From the NCBI GenBank assembly GCA_035569495.1, contig DATMMX010000012.1, positions 124,001 to 188,000 on the forward strand: a stretch of 64,000 nt of DNA, written 5' to 3'. Under the pieces are notes generated by a model. That model was given only the letters and a program-made list of their open reading frames with translations. It ran no database searches and was not told where the DNA came from. The number at the start of each line of letters is the position of its first letter. Within the stretch, counting starts at the first letter, position 1. Below are positions 34,926-46,102 of this stretch, one piece after another. Origin of the DNA: DASRDZ01 sp035569495 (GTDB lineage: Bacteria > Chloroflexota > Dormibacteria > Aeolococcales > Aeolococcaceae). Both the position numbers and the translations under genes were made by a program.

Positions 34926-35899
34926 CAGATCTCGACGCCCTTGCCGGAACGCGAACGGGCCACGATCAGCGAGGCCCCGAAGTTGACCAGCAGGGTGACC
35001 GCGAACAGCGCCACACCGGCGGCCATCAGCGCGGGAATGCCCCGCTGCTGGCTGGCCTCGCCGAACTGCAGGGCGATCATCGCCGCCACCGAGTTGGCGC
35101 CCGACTGCAGGATGTGCCCGGAGACGAAGAAGACCGGCGAGATGATCAGCGCCACCGCGATGGTCTCGCCGAGGGCGCGCCCCAGCCCGAGCATGGCGCC
35201 GCCGATGATGCCGCCGCGCCCGAATGGCAGCACCACGGTGCGGATCATCCCCCAGCGGCTGGCGCCGAGCGCCAGGGCCGCCTCCTTCTCGCCGGGCGGC
35301 GCCTGGGAGAACACCTCGCGCATCACCGAGGTGCAGATGGGCAGGATCATCAGCGACACCACCACGCCGGCGACGAACGCCGAGCCCGCGTAGTTGGTGC
35401 CATTGGTCTGGAAAACGGGGACGCCGCTGAGGTTGCTGGTCAGCCACGACGAGACGCCGACCAGCTGCGGCTCCAGGAAGGCGAGGCCCCAGATGCCGTA
35501 GATGACGCTGGGGATGGCGGCGAGCAGGTCGACCAGCGAGGTCAGGCCGTTGCGGATGCGCCGCGGCGCGTACTCGTTGATGAACAGCGCGCCGCCGATC
35601 GACAGCGGCACGGCGACGACCAGGGCGATCACCGCGATGACCACCGTCCAGTACATCACCGCGGCGATGCCGAAGGTGTGCCTGAGCCCGTCGGGCTGCC
35701 AGCTCTGGGTGGTGAGGAATTTGAGGCCCGCCGAGTGCAGCGCCGGCCAGGCCTTGACCAGCAGGAAGAAGCCGATGATGCCGAGGATGGCCAGCGTAGA
35801 GAGGCCCGCGCCGGTGGCCAGGCGCCGGTAGAAGCGGTCGGCGCGCACCCGTCCGCTGACGATGCGGCGGGGGGCGTCGGGCACTGCGTTGCTGGACAT
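34925..35899 (-). CDS. pstC: Phosphate ABC transporter permease PstC
   Basis: A 324-residue permease with six main hydrophobic segments. Diagnostic motifs are LLAAIPSVIYGIWGL and the EAA loop EKEAALALGASRWGMIRTVVLPF followed by GRALGETIAVALI. It is the first gene of the pst operon. PHO-box repeats lie 24 to 64 bases before its ATG, with a possible -10 element TAAGGT between, giving an almost leaderless message. No phoU or sensor kinase is in the window. Confidence 0.95.
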   Translation of the reverse strand: MSSNAVPDAPRRIVSGRVRADRFYRRLATGAGLSTLAILGIIGFFLLVKAWPALHSAGLKFLTTQSWQPDGLRHTFGIAAVMYWTVVIAVIALVVAVPLSIGGALFINEYAPRRIRNGLTSLVDLLAAIPSVIYGIWGLAFLEPQLVGVSSWLTSNLSGVPVFQTNGTNYAGSAFVAGVVVSLMILPICTSVMREVFSQAPPGEKEAALALGASRWGMIRTVVLPFGRGGIIGGAMLGLGRALGETIAVALIISPVFFVSGHILQSGANSVAAMIALQFGEASQQRGIPALMAAGVALFAVTLLVNFGASLIVARSRSGKGVEI

Positions 35900-35922
35900 C
35901 GCGGCGAACCTTAGCCAGGCCC

Positions 35923-35963
35923 GGTGAACGGCAGGTGAACGTCAATCCGGCCGCCAGGTGAAC
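35923..35963 (-). promoter_or_regulatory. PHO boxes upstream of pstC
   Basis: Three exact GTTCACC units occur on the minus strand, at 35929-35923, 35940-35934 and 35963-35957 (11 and 23 bases apart). Direct repeats of GTTCACC at 11-base spacing are the known PhoP-binding PHO box of Streptomyces and relatives. Nine bases after the last unit is TAAGGT (35913-35908), a plausible -10 element, and the pstC ATG follows within 8 bases of it. Induction by low phosphate through a PhoP-like regulator is expected. Confidence 0.75.
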
Positions 35964-35983
35964 GGCTGACGAGCAACTGATGT

Positions 35984-36003
35984 GCCCCCTGCACGCCCCC
36001 TGC
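35984..36003. repeat. Direct repeat GCCCCCTGC with 11-base period
   Basis: GCCCCCTGC occurs twice, at 35984-35992 and 35995-36003, with starts 11 bases apart, one DNA turn. It lies between the PHO boxes of pstC and the glycosyltransferase gene at 36144. The phasing is like that of response-regulator half-sites, so it may be an operator for one of the divergent genes. Confidence 0.35.
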
Positions 36004-36143
36004 GAGGTCGTCAGATTTGACGATGCGCAAGCACGCCGAGCCTCCCAGACTTCGCCGCGACGCAGGGTCGAAACCGGTCGAGGGCAGGGGCCGTCGGCGG
36101 CAGGGAGCGATCGAACACGTCCGCTTTTTCCCGAGGAGGACGC

Positions 36144-38303
36144 GTGGGCGAGCCGGTGGTCAGCCTGGTGGTCCTGGCCCATGCGCCGGGCGAGGGCCTG
36201 GGCCGTTCCATCGCCGCCATGCGCAGGGCCGCCGCGCCCATGCCGGTCGAGGTGGTGGTCGCGTCGGAGACGCCGTGGCGCGACCCGCCGGGCGACGTCA
36301 CCGTGGTGCACGCCCGCGCCGCGTCGCGCGGCGACCTGCTCGACCGCGCCGCCGAGTGCGCGCACGGGAGGTACATCGCCTTCCTCGACCAGCGCGTGCG
36401 CCTCCAGGACGGCTGGGTCGACCGCGTGCTGCGCCACTTCGCCGATCCCGCGGTGGGTGTGGTCGGCGGACCGGTGCGCCCGCGCAGCACCTCGGGACGG
36501 CAGCGCGTCACCGCCGCACTGCTGCGCTCGCGCGTCGCCCGCGTGCTCGCCAACCACGGTGCGTGGCGCGGCGGCTGTCGCGGCGTCGCCGAGGTGCCGG
36601 CGGGCAACATGGTGGTGCGCCGCGACGTGTTCCGCGCCGTCGGCGGCTTCCAGAGTCCAGCCCAGGGAAGCGAGTCGACGCGGCTCTGCTACAAGGTGCG
36701 CGCCCTGCTCGGCCTGCGCGTGGTCGCCGACGCCGCGCTCAGCGCCGCCGCCTCGCCGCCCGACTTCCCCGCGGAATTGCTGGGCAGGGTTGTCGCGCAT
36801 GGCAGGGTGCGCGGCGACATGGGGCGCCGCCTGCGCGACATGTCACCGCTGGCGGTGTACGCGCTGCCCGCGCTCGCCGTCGCCGCGCTGGTGCCGATCG
36901 CCGCGCTGCTGTCGCGCATGCCGCGGGTGCGCGCGGGAACGCTGATCGCGCTCGGCGCGCTCTATCTGCTGCTCGTCGCCGAGGTGCTGATCAGCCGCGA
37001 GTCGCTGCGGGCGCGGTTGCTCGCCGCGGTCTCGCTGCCGCTGCTGCCGGTGGTGTACGCGTCGGGATTCGTGCGCGGGTACATGGGGCCGAGCCTGTCC
37101 GAGGTGTCGCCGCGCCGCCGCGCCCGCCGCGCGCCGCGCGTGCTCATCTTCAACTGGCGCGACGTCGCCCATCCCTGGGCGGGCGGCGCCGAGGCGTACA
37201 TGCACGAGATCGGCCGCCGCTGGGTGCGCGCCGGCTGGGAGGTCGGCTGGCTGACCCAGCGCCATGCCTCGACGCAGCGCACCGAGGTCATCGACGGCAT
37301 GCGCATCCACCGCGTCGGCGGCCACTTCACCGGCTACCCGCTGGCCGCGTTGGCCTACCTGCTGCGCCTGCGCTCGCGCTACGACGTCATCGTCGACTGC
37401 GAGAACGGCATCCCCTTCTTCACTCCGCTGTTCGCTCGCAAGCCGGTCGTGCTGGTGGTGCACCACGTCCACCAGGAGGTGTTCCGCACCCAGCTCCCCC
37501 TGCCGCTGCGCGCGCTCGCGCTGTGGCTGGAGGGATGGCTGGTGCCGCGCGTCTACCGGCGCAGGACGGTGCTGGCGGTGTCGGAGAGCACCCGCGCCGA
37601 CCTGGTCGAGCTCGGCTTCGACGCGCGGCGCATCAGCGTGGTGCGCAACGGCGTCGACCTTCCTGCCGTGCTGCCCGCTGTCGCGCGTGACAGCGCGTCG
37701 ATTCTCTACATGGGCCGGCTGAAGCGCTACAAGGGCGTCGACGTGCTCATCCAGGCGCTGCCGTCGGTGCTGCGCTTCGCGCCCGAGGCAAAGCTGCACA
37801 TCGTCGGCCAGGGGCCCGACCGTCCCCGACTGGAGCGGCTGGCGTGGAGTCTCGGCCTCGCCGAGCGGGTGCGCTTCCACGGCTACCTGCCCAACGCCGA
37901 ACGCGACATGCTCGCCGCGCGGGCCACCGTCGCCGTGGCGCCGTCCTCGTTCGAGGGCTACGGGATCACCTGCGTCGAGGCGGGCGCGCGCGGGCTTCCC
38001 GTTGTTGCGTCGCGGGTGCGCGGCCTGTGGGACTCGGTGCTCGACGAGCAGACCGGCCTGCTGGTGCCGCACGGCGACCCCGGTGCGCTGGCCGGTGCCG
38101 TCGTCCGCTTCCTCGCCGATCCCGAGCTGTGCAGCCGCATGGGCGAGGCAGGACGGGCCTGGGCCGCGGTGCACTCCTGGGACGACAGCGCGCGCCGCTT
38201 CGCCGACGTGCTCTGCGACCTGCATCCCTTCGAGCCGCTGGTCGAGGTGCAGCGCGCGGCGCGCGTGGTCGAGGAGCTGCAGGCGGCGGGAGACGCGGCG
38301 TGA
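36144..38303 (+). CDS. Bifunctional glycosyltransferase: GT2-like plus GT4 domains
   Basis: A 719-residue fusion. Residues 1 to about 220 form a GT2-like GT-A domain (VSLVVLAHAPGEGLGRSI, YIAFLDQRVRLQDGWVDRVL, GNMVVRRDVFRAVGGF), in which the usual DxD is replaced by LDQR. Two to three hydrophobic segments follow (about 230-315). Residues about 335-715 form a GT4 GT-B domain with VLIFNWRDVAHPWAGGAEAYM, ILYMGRLKRYKGVDVLIQAL and the E-x7-E motif FEGYGITCVEAG. The GTG start has GAGGAGG upstream. The atypical GT2 half may be inactive; the GT4 half looks intact. Overlaps the next GT2 gene by GTGA. Confidence 0.85.
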   Translation: MGEPVVSLVVLAHAPGEGLGRSIAAMRRAAAPMPVEVVVASETPWRDPPGDVTVVHARAASRGDLLDRAAECAHGRYIAFLDQRVRLQDGWVDRVLRHFADPAVGVVGGPVRPRSTSGRQRVTAALLRSRVARVLANHGAWRGGCRGVAEVPAGNMVVRRDVFRAVGGFQSPAQGSESTRLCYKVRALLGLRVVADAALSAAASPPDFPAELLGRVVAHGRVRGDMGRRLRDMSPLAVYALPALAVAALVPIAALLSRMPRVRAGTLIALGALYLLLVAEVLISRESLRARLLAAVSLPLLPVVYASGFVRGYMGPSLSEVSPRRRARRAPRVLIFNWRDVAHPWAGGAEAYMHEIGRRWVRAGWEVGWLTQRHASTQRTEVIDGMRIHRVGGHFTGYPLAALAYLLRLRSRYDVIVDCENGIPFFTPLFARKPVVLVVHHVHQEVFRTQLPLPLRALALWLEGWLVPRVYRRRTVLAVSESTRADLVELGFDARRISVVRNGVDLPAVLPAVARDSASILYMGRLKRYKGVDVLIQALPSVLRFAPEAKLHIVGQGPDRPRLERLAWSLGLAERVRFHGYLPNAERDMLAARATVAVAPSSFEGYGITCVEAGARGLPVVASRVRGLWDSVLDEQTGLLVPHGDPGALAGAVVRFLADPELCSRMGEAGRAWAAVHSWDDSARRFADVLCDLHPFEPLVEVQRAARVVEELQAAGDAA

Positions 38304-39127
38304 CCACGGTGTCGGTGATCGTCACCACCCGCAACGCCGCGCGCACCCTGGAGCGCTGCCTGTCCAGCATCGCCGCGCAGACCTACCCGCACGTCGAGTG
38401 CGTGCTGGTCGACAACGCATCGTCGGACCAGACCGTGGCCATCGCCCGCCGCTTCGGCTGCACCGTCCTCGACTTCGGTCCTGAGCGTAGCGCGCAGCGC
38501 AACGAGGGTGCGCGCCGCTCCACCGGCGCGCTGCTGCTCTTCGTCGACGCCGACATGGTGCTGGCACCCGGTGTCGTCGCCGGCTGCGTACGTGTCATGG
38601 ATTCGTGCAGTGCACCGGCGGCGATCATCCCCGAGGTGTCCTTCGGGGACGGCTTCTGGACGCGCTGCCGCGCCCTGGAACGCCACTGCTACAGCGGCGA
38701 CGACAGCGTCGAGGCGGCGCGGCTCTACCGCCGCGAGGCCTTCGTCGCCGTGGGCGGCTTCGACGAGCAGCTCACCGGCGCCGAGGACTGGGACCTGTCG
38801 CGACGCGTCGCCGGGGCGCGAGCGCTGCCGCGCATCGCCTCGGTCATCGAGCACGACGAGGGGCGCATCACCCTGCGCCAGACCTTCGCCAAGCGCTCGT
38901 ACTACGCACCGGGGTACCTGCGCTACCTGCGCAAGCACGGGCGGGACGTTGCCGGGCAGGGCAACGTCGTGCTCCGCCCCGCGCCGCTGCGGCAGCGCCG
39001 CCTGCTGGCGCGCCACCCGCTGCTGTGCGCGGGAATCGTGGTCATGAAAACGGCCGAGGCGGCCGCGGTCGTCAGCGTCGCCGCGCGCAGCAGTGCGCTG
39101 CGGCGCAATGCTCCAGGAGGAACCTGA
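38300..39127 (+). CDS. Glycosyltransferase family 2 protein
   Basis: A 275-residue GT-A transferase. It shows the opening VSVIVTTRNAARTLERCLSSI, nucleotide-binding VDNASSDQT, the metal-binding DADM motif in LLFVDADMVLAPG, and FDEQLTGAEDWDLSRRV near the C-terminal acceptor region. A hydrophobic patch lies near the C-terminus. The GTG start overlaps the preceding stop (GTGA), so the two glycosyltransferases are co-translated. Sugar specificity cannot be inferred. Confidence 0.88.
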   Translation: MTTVSVIVTTRNAARTLERCLSSIAAQTYPHVECVLVDNASSDQTVAIARRFGCTVLDFGPERSAQRNEGARRSTGALLLFVDADMVLAPGVVAGCVRVMDSCSAPAAIIPEVSFGDGFWTRCRALERHCYSGDDSVEAARLYRREAFVAVGGFDEQLTGAEDWDLSRRVAGARALPRIASVIEHDEGRITLRQTFAKRSYYAPGYLRYLRKHGRDVAGQGNVVLRPAPLRQRRLLARHPLLCAGIVVMKTAEAAAVVSVAARSSALRRNAPGGT

Positions 39128-39128
39128 C

Positions 39129-39785
39129 ATGGCACATCGGACGATCGCGGCGGCGAGCGCGGCACTGATGGCGCTCGCCGGCGTGCAGACCGCCGGTGTC
39201 CTGGCCGCGGGAGGCGCCACCGGCGACCTCGCCAATCCCTGCGCGCACTGGGTGGGGCCGGGAAGCATCGACATCAGCGGGCGGCCGTCGCCTTTCCCGG
39301 CCAACCTTCCCGCCGGCATCTACATCTGGCACGACTGCTACGGCTGGCACCTGCGCTCCCTCGACCCCGATCCCACCGTCGACCACGGCACCGCCGGATC
39401 GGTGACCGTCGACGACGGGCGCTTCACCACCGTCAACGGCACCGGCCTGACCGGCAGGGACAGCGTCAGCAACCTGACCGACGTGGTCAGGTTCCGCTTC
39501 AAGAACGACACCGGCAAGGACGGCGTCGACTTCCGCGTCAGCGGGGAGTCCGTGACCTTCCACATCGCGCAGTCGCCCGGCGGCAGGAGTGCGGTGTTCC
39601 TGGGCAGCACCATGCAGGTGCCCCCGACGCTGCGCAAGTTCACCGTGCGCTTCGCCGGCGCCCCGGGAGCGGAGGACCCGGAGACGCAGCCCGTGCTGAG
39701 CCATGAGCTGCACCAGCCGGTCTCGGCGGTGCGTGAGCCCGGGCTCAGCTCAGCTGTGCGACGAGCGCCAGAACCCGGTCGCTGA
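39129..39785 (+). CDS. Secreted protein of unknown function
   Basis: A 218-residue exported protein with an AGGAGG ribosome binding site and a signal peptide (MAHRTIAAASAALMALAGVQTAGVLA). The mature part is beta-rich, with a pair of cysteines at NPCAHW and WHDCYGWHL that may form a disulfide. I do not recognise the family. It follows the GT2 gene by 1 base, so it belongs to the same operon. Its last 41 bases overlap the convergent phosphatase gene. Confidence 0.6.
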   Translation: MAHRTIAAASAALMALAGVQTAGVLAAGGATGDLANPCAHWVGPGSIDISGRPSPFPANLPAGIYIWHDCYGWHLRSLDPDPTVDHGTAGSVTVDDGRFTTVNGTGLTGRDSVSNLTDVVRFRFKNDTGKDGVDFRVSGESVTFHIAQSPGGRSAVFLGSTMQVPPTLRKFTVRFAGAPGAEDPETQPVLSHELHQPVSAVREPGLSSAVRRAPEPGR

Positions 39786-40500
39786 GCTCCGGCCTGCAGA
39801 GCAGCAGGTCGGGCAGCCAGGCGTCGGAGCGGTTGTACTGCAAGGGCGCGCCGTCGATGCGCGAGGCGTGCAGGCCCGCGCTGCGCGCCACCACCACGGG
39901 CGCGGCGGAGTCCCACTCGTACTGCCCACCGGAATGCACGTACATGTCGACGTCGCCGGTGACCACGGCCATCGCCTTGGCTCCCGCCGACCCCATCGGC
40001 ACCAGCTCGGCACCGAGCGCTGCGGCGAGCTCGCGCGCGATGCGCGGCGCGCGGGTTCGGCTCACCGCGATGCGCAGCACGCCGTCGTCGAACGGCTGTT
40101 GGGGCGGCGGCTGCGCGGTGCTGTAGACGGCGTCGTGTGCGGGCATGGCGACGGCGCCGGCCTCGAGCTCGCCGTCGCTCCACAGGGCCACGTGCACGGC
40201 CCAGTCGCTCCGCCCCAGCTCGCCGAATTCCCTTGTCCCGTCGAGCGGATCGACGATCCAGACGCGCGAGCTGTCGAGCCGGCGGCGGTCGTCGACGCCC
40301 TCCTCGGAGAGCACGGCGTCGTCAGGTCGCAGGCGGGCGAGCATGTCGACGATGAAGCGATGCGATTCCTGGTCGCCGCGCGAGCGCAGCACGTCGGCCG
40401 CGGTGTCCGCGCCGATGGCGTCGCGCAACTCGACGAGGAGGACACCGGCTTCGACGGCGACGCGCCGCGCGAGCTGGTGGTCGTCGATGTCCTCCGTCAT
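39745..40500 (-). CDS. cysQ: 3'(2'),5'-bisphosphate nucleotidase / inositol monophosphatase family (CysQ-like)
   Basis: A 251-residue lithium-sensitive phosphatase-fold protein. Metal-binding motifs are LSEEGVDD, WIVDPLDGTREF and YEWDSAAPVVVARSAG. The GTREF and EWDSAAP variants fit CysQ, which removes the 3'-phosphate of PAP, the by-product of sulfotransferases; two sulfotransferase genes lie 18-20 kb away. Inositol-phosphate activity cannot be excluded. The ATG at 40500 is the most likely start. Confidence 0.85.
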   Translation of the reverse strand: MTEDIDDHQLARRVAVEAGVLLVELRDAIGADTAADVLRSRGDQESHRFIVDMLARLRPDDAVLSEEGVDDRRRLDSSRVWIVDPLDGTREFGELGRSDWAVHVALWSDGELEAGAVAMPAHDAVYSTAQPPPQQPFDDGVLRIAVSRTRAPRIARELAAALGAELVPMGSAGAKAMAVVTGDVDMYVHSGGQYEWDSAAPVVVARSAGLHASRIDGAPLQYNRSDAWLPDLLLCRPELSDRVLALVAQLS

Positions 40501-40687
40501 CTCTGCAGGGCAACGATACAGGAGGACAAGCGTGCCCCGGTGGGGACCCGGCGCCGCCGCGAACAGCAAGGCCGTGGAGCCCGGAGGGAGGCGGCTGACC
40601 GGTCCCCGAACCCGCGGGTGGCACCTCCCAGGATACCCGCGCCTGACCCCGCCGTTGAAACACTGTGCAGGATTATTGCGTCGTTGG

Positions 40688-40716
40688 TTGCATCAGCGGT
40701 ACACCCGATTTACCCT
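40688..40716 (+). promoter_or_regulatory. Candidate sigma-70-like promoter of the PucR gene
   Basis: TTGCAT, a 17-base spacer and TACCCT lie 42 bases before the PucR start. The spacing is ideal but the -10 element is weak, so this is only a candidate. The rest of the 257-base gap contains a CGCGGGT / ACCCGCG hairpin (40613-40641) and nothing else I can identify. Confidence 0.3.
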
Positions 40717-40757
40717 GAATCCGTTGGAGGGTTTACGGCGGGACGCGGAGGGGCTCG

Positions 40758-42452
40758 ATGAGGCTGCCATCGAGCGACCGGACGGTCGAGGCGGCCGAGG
40801 GTCGCACGGCCGGGCTCCGAGAGCTCGTCGAGTTGTCGTGGTCGTCAGCCTTCGTCCAGGACGACGAGCAGCGGATCCTCGCCGCGGTCGTCGAGCGCCT
40901 TCCCGCTCTCGGCGGGGTGGTCCTGGAGCGGGCCTTCCTGGTGCGTGACCGGCTGCTGGTGGGCTGGCCCGCGGGCGCGGAGCGGCCCGACGACACTTCC
41001 CTGATCACGCAATTGACCGCGCTGCACGGCCGCTCCGGCGCCGTCAAGGCCGGGGGCGGCCGCCGGCTCACGGCGCACGCGCTGCGCAGCCCCGCCGGCC
41101 TGGCCGGCTACCTCGTCGTCACCGCCGACCGGGAGCCCAGGGAGGCTCAGCGTTTCCTGCTCCGCGGCCTGGTCGCCCTCACCGGCCTGGCGGTTGGCGC
41201 GGCGCTGACCCAGCGGCGCGCCCAGGACGACGGGGAGCGCATCCGCTGGCTGGTCGAGCGGGTCGACGAGGCCACCGCCGAGCTGGCCGGGTTCGCCCGG
41301 GTCTCCGAGACGCTGGCCCGCACCGGAAGCGAGGACGGCGGCGTCCAGGGCATCGCCGCGGCGCTCCACGAGCTGACCGGCCGGTCGGTCATCGTCGAGG
41401 ACCGGCTCGGCGCGCGCACCGCCGCGGCCGGCCCCGACCCCGGTGATGCTCATGTCAAACCCAGTCCCAGCCGCCTCGCCTGGCGGTCGGAGCAGATCGA
41501 GCAGGGCCGGCGGCCGGTGCGCGACGGCGACCTGCTGGTGGCGCCCGCCGCGCCCTACGGCGAGGTGCTCGGCGCCCTGGCCATGGTCGACGCCCAGCAC
41601 AGCGCGACGGCATACGACCTGTTTGCGCTGGAACAGGCCGCAACTCTGCTGGCCATCGAGCTGGCCCACCGCCAGCGGGTGCTCGACGCCCACCTGGCCA
41701 TGGAGCGCGACTTCCTCGACGACCTGCTCTCCGGCCTCGACGACGCGGCCGCCGTCGCCCGCGGCGACAGCCTGGGCCACGACGTCAGCGGCACGCGCTG
41801 CGTGGTGGTGGCGCGCTGGCAGGACGATCGCGGCGACGCGCTGCAGCGCGCCCTGGAGCGGGTGGCCGAGGGACTGGGGCTCGACGCCCTGTTCAGCCGC
41901 CGCGACGGCGCGGCGGTGGCGATGCTCGACGCCACCGCGTGGTGGGGCGACCACGGGCGCTGGGACGACCTCCACGCCAGGATCGCGGCGCTGCTCGGCG
42001 CACCCTCGCTGGCCATGGGCGTCGGCGGACTGGCCCGGGGCCCCGCGCAGCTGCCCCGCGCCCATCGAGAGGCGATGCAGGCCCTGGCCGTGCGCACGTC
42101 GTCACGCAACCCGCACGGGATAACCCGCTTCGACGACCTCGGCGTCTACCGCATCCTCGCCCGCGGCGAGAGCCGCGACGACATCGAGCAATTCGTCGCC
42201 GAGTGGCTGGGCAAGCTCATCGACTACGACGCCGCCCACACCACCGACATGGTGCCGACCCTCGCCGAATACTGCGAGTCGGCGGGCAACTACGACCGCA
42301 CCGCGCACACCCTGGGCATCCACCGCAGCACGCTGCGCTACCGGCTGCACCGCATCCGCGAGCTCTCCGGTCGCGACCTCAACGACGTCGACGCGCGCTT
42401 CAACCTGCACGTCGCCACGCGGGCATGGCGGCTGCTGCGCAGCGGCGATTGA
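40758..42452 (+). CDS. PucR-family transcriptional regulator
   Basis: A 564-residue regulator. The N-terminal part (about 1-300) looks like one or two GAF-type sensory domains. The centre contains a GGDEF-like PucR domain region, and the C-terminus has the PucR helix-turn-helix: TLAEYCESAGNYDRTAHTLG then HRSTLRYRLHRIRELSGRDL. Relatives control purine, allantoin, urea or amino-acid catabolism, so a link with the urease cluster about 32 kb away is conceivable. The ATG follows GGAGGGG. Confidence 0.9.
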   Translation: MRLPSSDRTVEAAEGRTAGLRELVELSWSSAFVQDDEQRILAAVVERLPALGGVVLERAFLVRDRLLVGWPAGAERPDDTSLITQLTALHGRSGAVKAGGGRRLTAHALRSPAGLAGYLVVTADREPREAQRFLLRGLVALTGLAVGAALTQRRAQDDGERIRWLVERVDEATAELAGFARVSETLARTGSEDGGVQGIAAALHELTGRSVIVEDRLGARTAAAGPDPGDAHVKPSPSRLAWRSEQIEQGRRPVRDGDLLVAPAAPYGEVLGALAMVDAQHSATAYDLFALEQAATLLAIELAHRQRVLDAHLAMERDFLDDLLSGLDDAAAVARGDSLGHDVSGTRCVVVARWQDDRGDALQRALERVAEGLGLDALFSRRDGAAVAMLDATAWWGDHGRWDDLHARIAALLGAPSLAMGVGGLARGPAQLPRAHREAMQALAVRTSSRNPHGITRFDDLGVYRILARGESRDDIEQFVAEWLGKLIDYDAAHTTDMVPTLAEYCESAGNYDRTAHTLGIHRSTLRYRLHRIRELSGRDLNDVDARFNLHVATRAWRLLRSGD

Positions 42453-43269
42453 CGGATCGGTCAGCAGGCAAGCCACCCATGAACGTGCTCGACACCGGCC
42501 CGCAGGGACGAGATTTGCGTGCATCGCCTGCACCGCTGGGCCGATGGTGCGCGGGGTTGCGCGGCGGCAGAATTCCCGTTATGTCTGTTGCGACTGCCGT
42601 CACCCCCCCGAGCGCCAGGCCGGTGCACGTGGCCGTCCTCGACTCCTCGCAGGTGCGACGCACCGCGATCTCCACCGCCGCGGGCATGCACGGCTGGCGG
42701 GCGCAGCCCTGCGACCGCGCCGGCAGCGTCCTCACCGCCCTCGACCTGGGCGGCGTCGACGTGGTGGTGCTCAACTGGGAGGACGTGCAGCGGCGCAGCG
42801 ACGACGTGGACCATCTGTTCGCCACCAGCGACGTTCCCATGGTGGCGCTGGCCGACGACGACGACGGCGTCAAGGCGGCGCTGCGGCGCGGCGCTGCACT
42901 GGCGCTGCGCAAGCCATGCGACCCCGAGGTGCTGATGCTCTCCGTGGGCGCGATGCTGCAGCAGCGGCCGCTGCTTCCCGTGCTGCACCACCGTGTCACC
43001 CTGGGCGACCTGGTGGTGCACGTCGCCAACCACACCGTGGAGCGCAGCGGGCGCCGGCAGGTGCTCAGCCCCACCGAGTGGCAGCTGTTCGCCTACTTCC
43101 TGGCCCATCCCGATCGCACCTTCGGTCGCGAGCAGCTCGCCCGCGGCGCCTGGGGCGACGGTTTCGAGCGCCGCCGCGCCGAGATCGACCTCTACATCTT
43201 CCGGGTGCGCCGCAAGGTCGAGCGCCAGCCGCGCCGGCCGGTGCTGATCGAGACGGTGCGCAACTGCGG

Positions 43270-45894
<2,625 letters not shown>

Positions 45895-45898
45895 CTCT

Positions 45899-46102
45899 CT
45901 ATCTCCCTTTCACAGCCTGGATTTCCAGTTCCTCGACGCGCTCCACCAGCGGGAGCACCAGCGCGATGACGTCGTAGGACAGCCCGAGGTCGCGACGGAG
46001 ACGGCGGATGCGGCGCACCCGCAGCTCGGTCAGCTCGCCGTCGAGCCCGTGCGCGCGCAGCACCAGCAGCTCGCGACGGGTGATCGTGGGCGTCTCAGCC
46101 AA
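45899..46102 (-). CDS. Chaperone modulator CbpM-like / MerR-like small protein
   Basis: A 67-residue protein with the pattern LRVRRIRRLRRDLGLSYDVIALVLPLVERVEELE (quoted here only as residues about 27-60 of the protein). This is the helical region shared by CbpM and the C-terminal half of MerR/HspR proteins; a full MerR DNA-binding domain is missing. CbpM inhibits the J-protein CbpA, and the gene follows cbpA directly. The start is TTG with GGGAGG upstream, overlapping the cbpA stop by 8 bases. Confidence 0.65.
   Translation of the reverse strand: MAETPTITRRELLVLRAHGLDGELTELRVRRIRRLRRDLGLSYDVIALVLPLVERVEELEIQAVKGR

Noticed and set aside
33825..36800. Very long minus-strand frame joining pstA to the glycosyltransferase region
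   Set aside because: The frame reads through pstC in another phase; only the part from 34925 down encodes pstA.
40580..40645. T-box-like string GGGTGGCACC within a hairpin upstream of the PucR gene
   Set aside because: No Stem I or specifier loop is visible, the bases after ACC do not match the T-box consensus, and the downstream gene is a regulator, not an amino-acid gene. I treat it as a plain hairpin.
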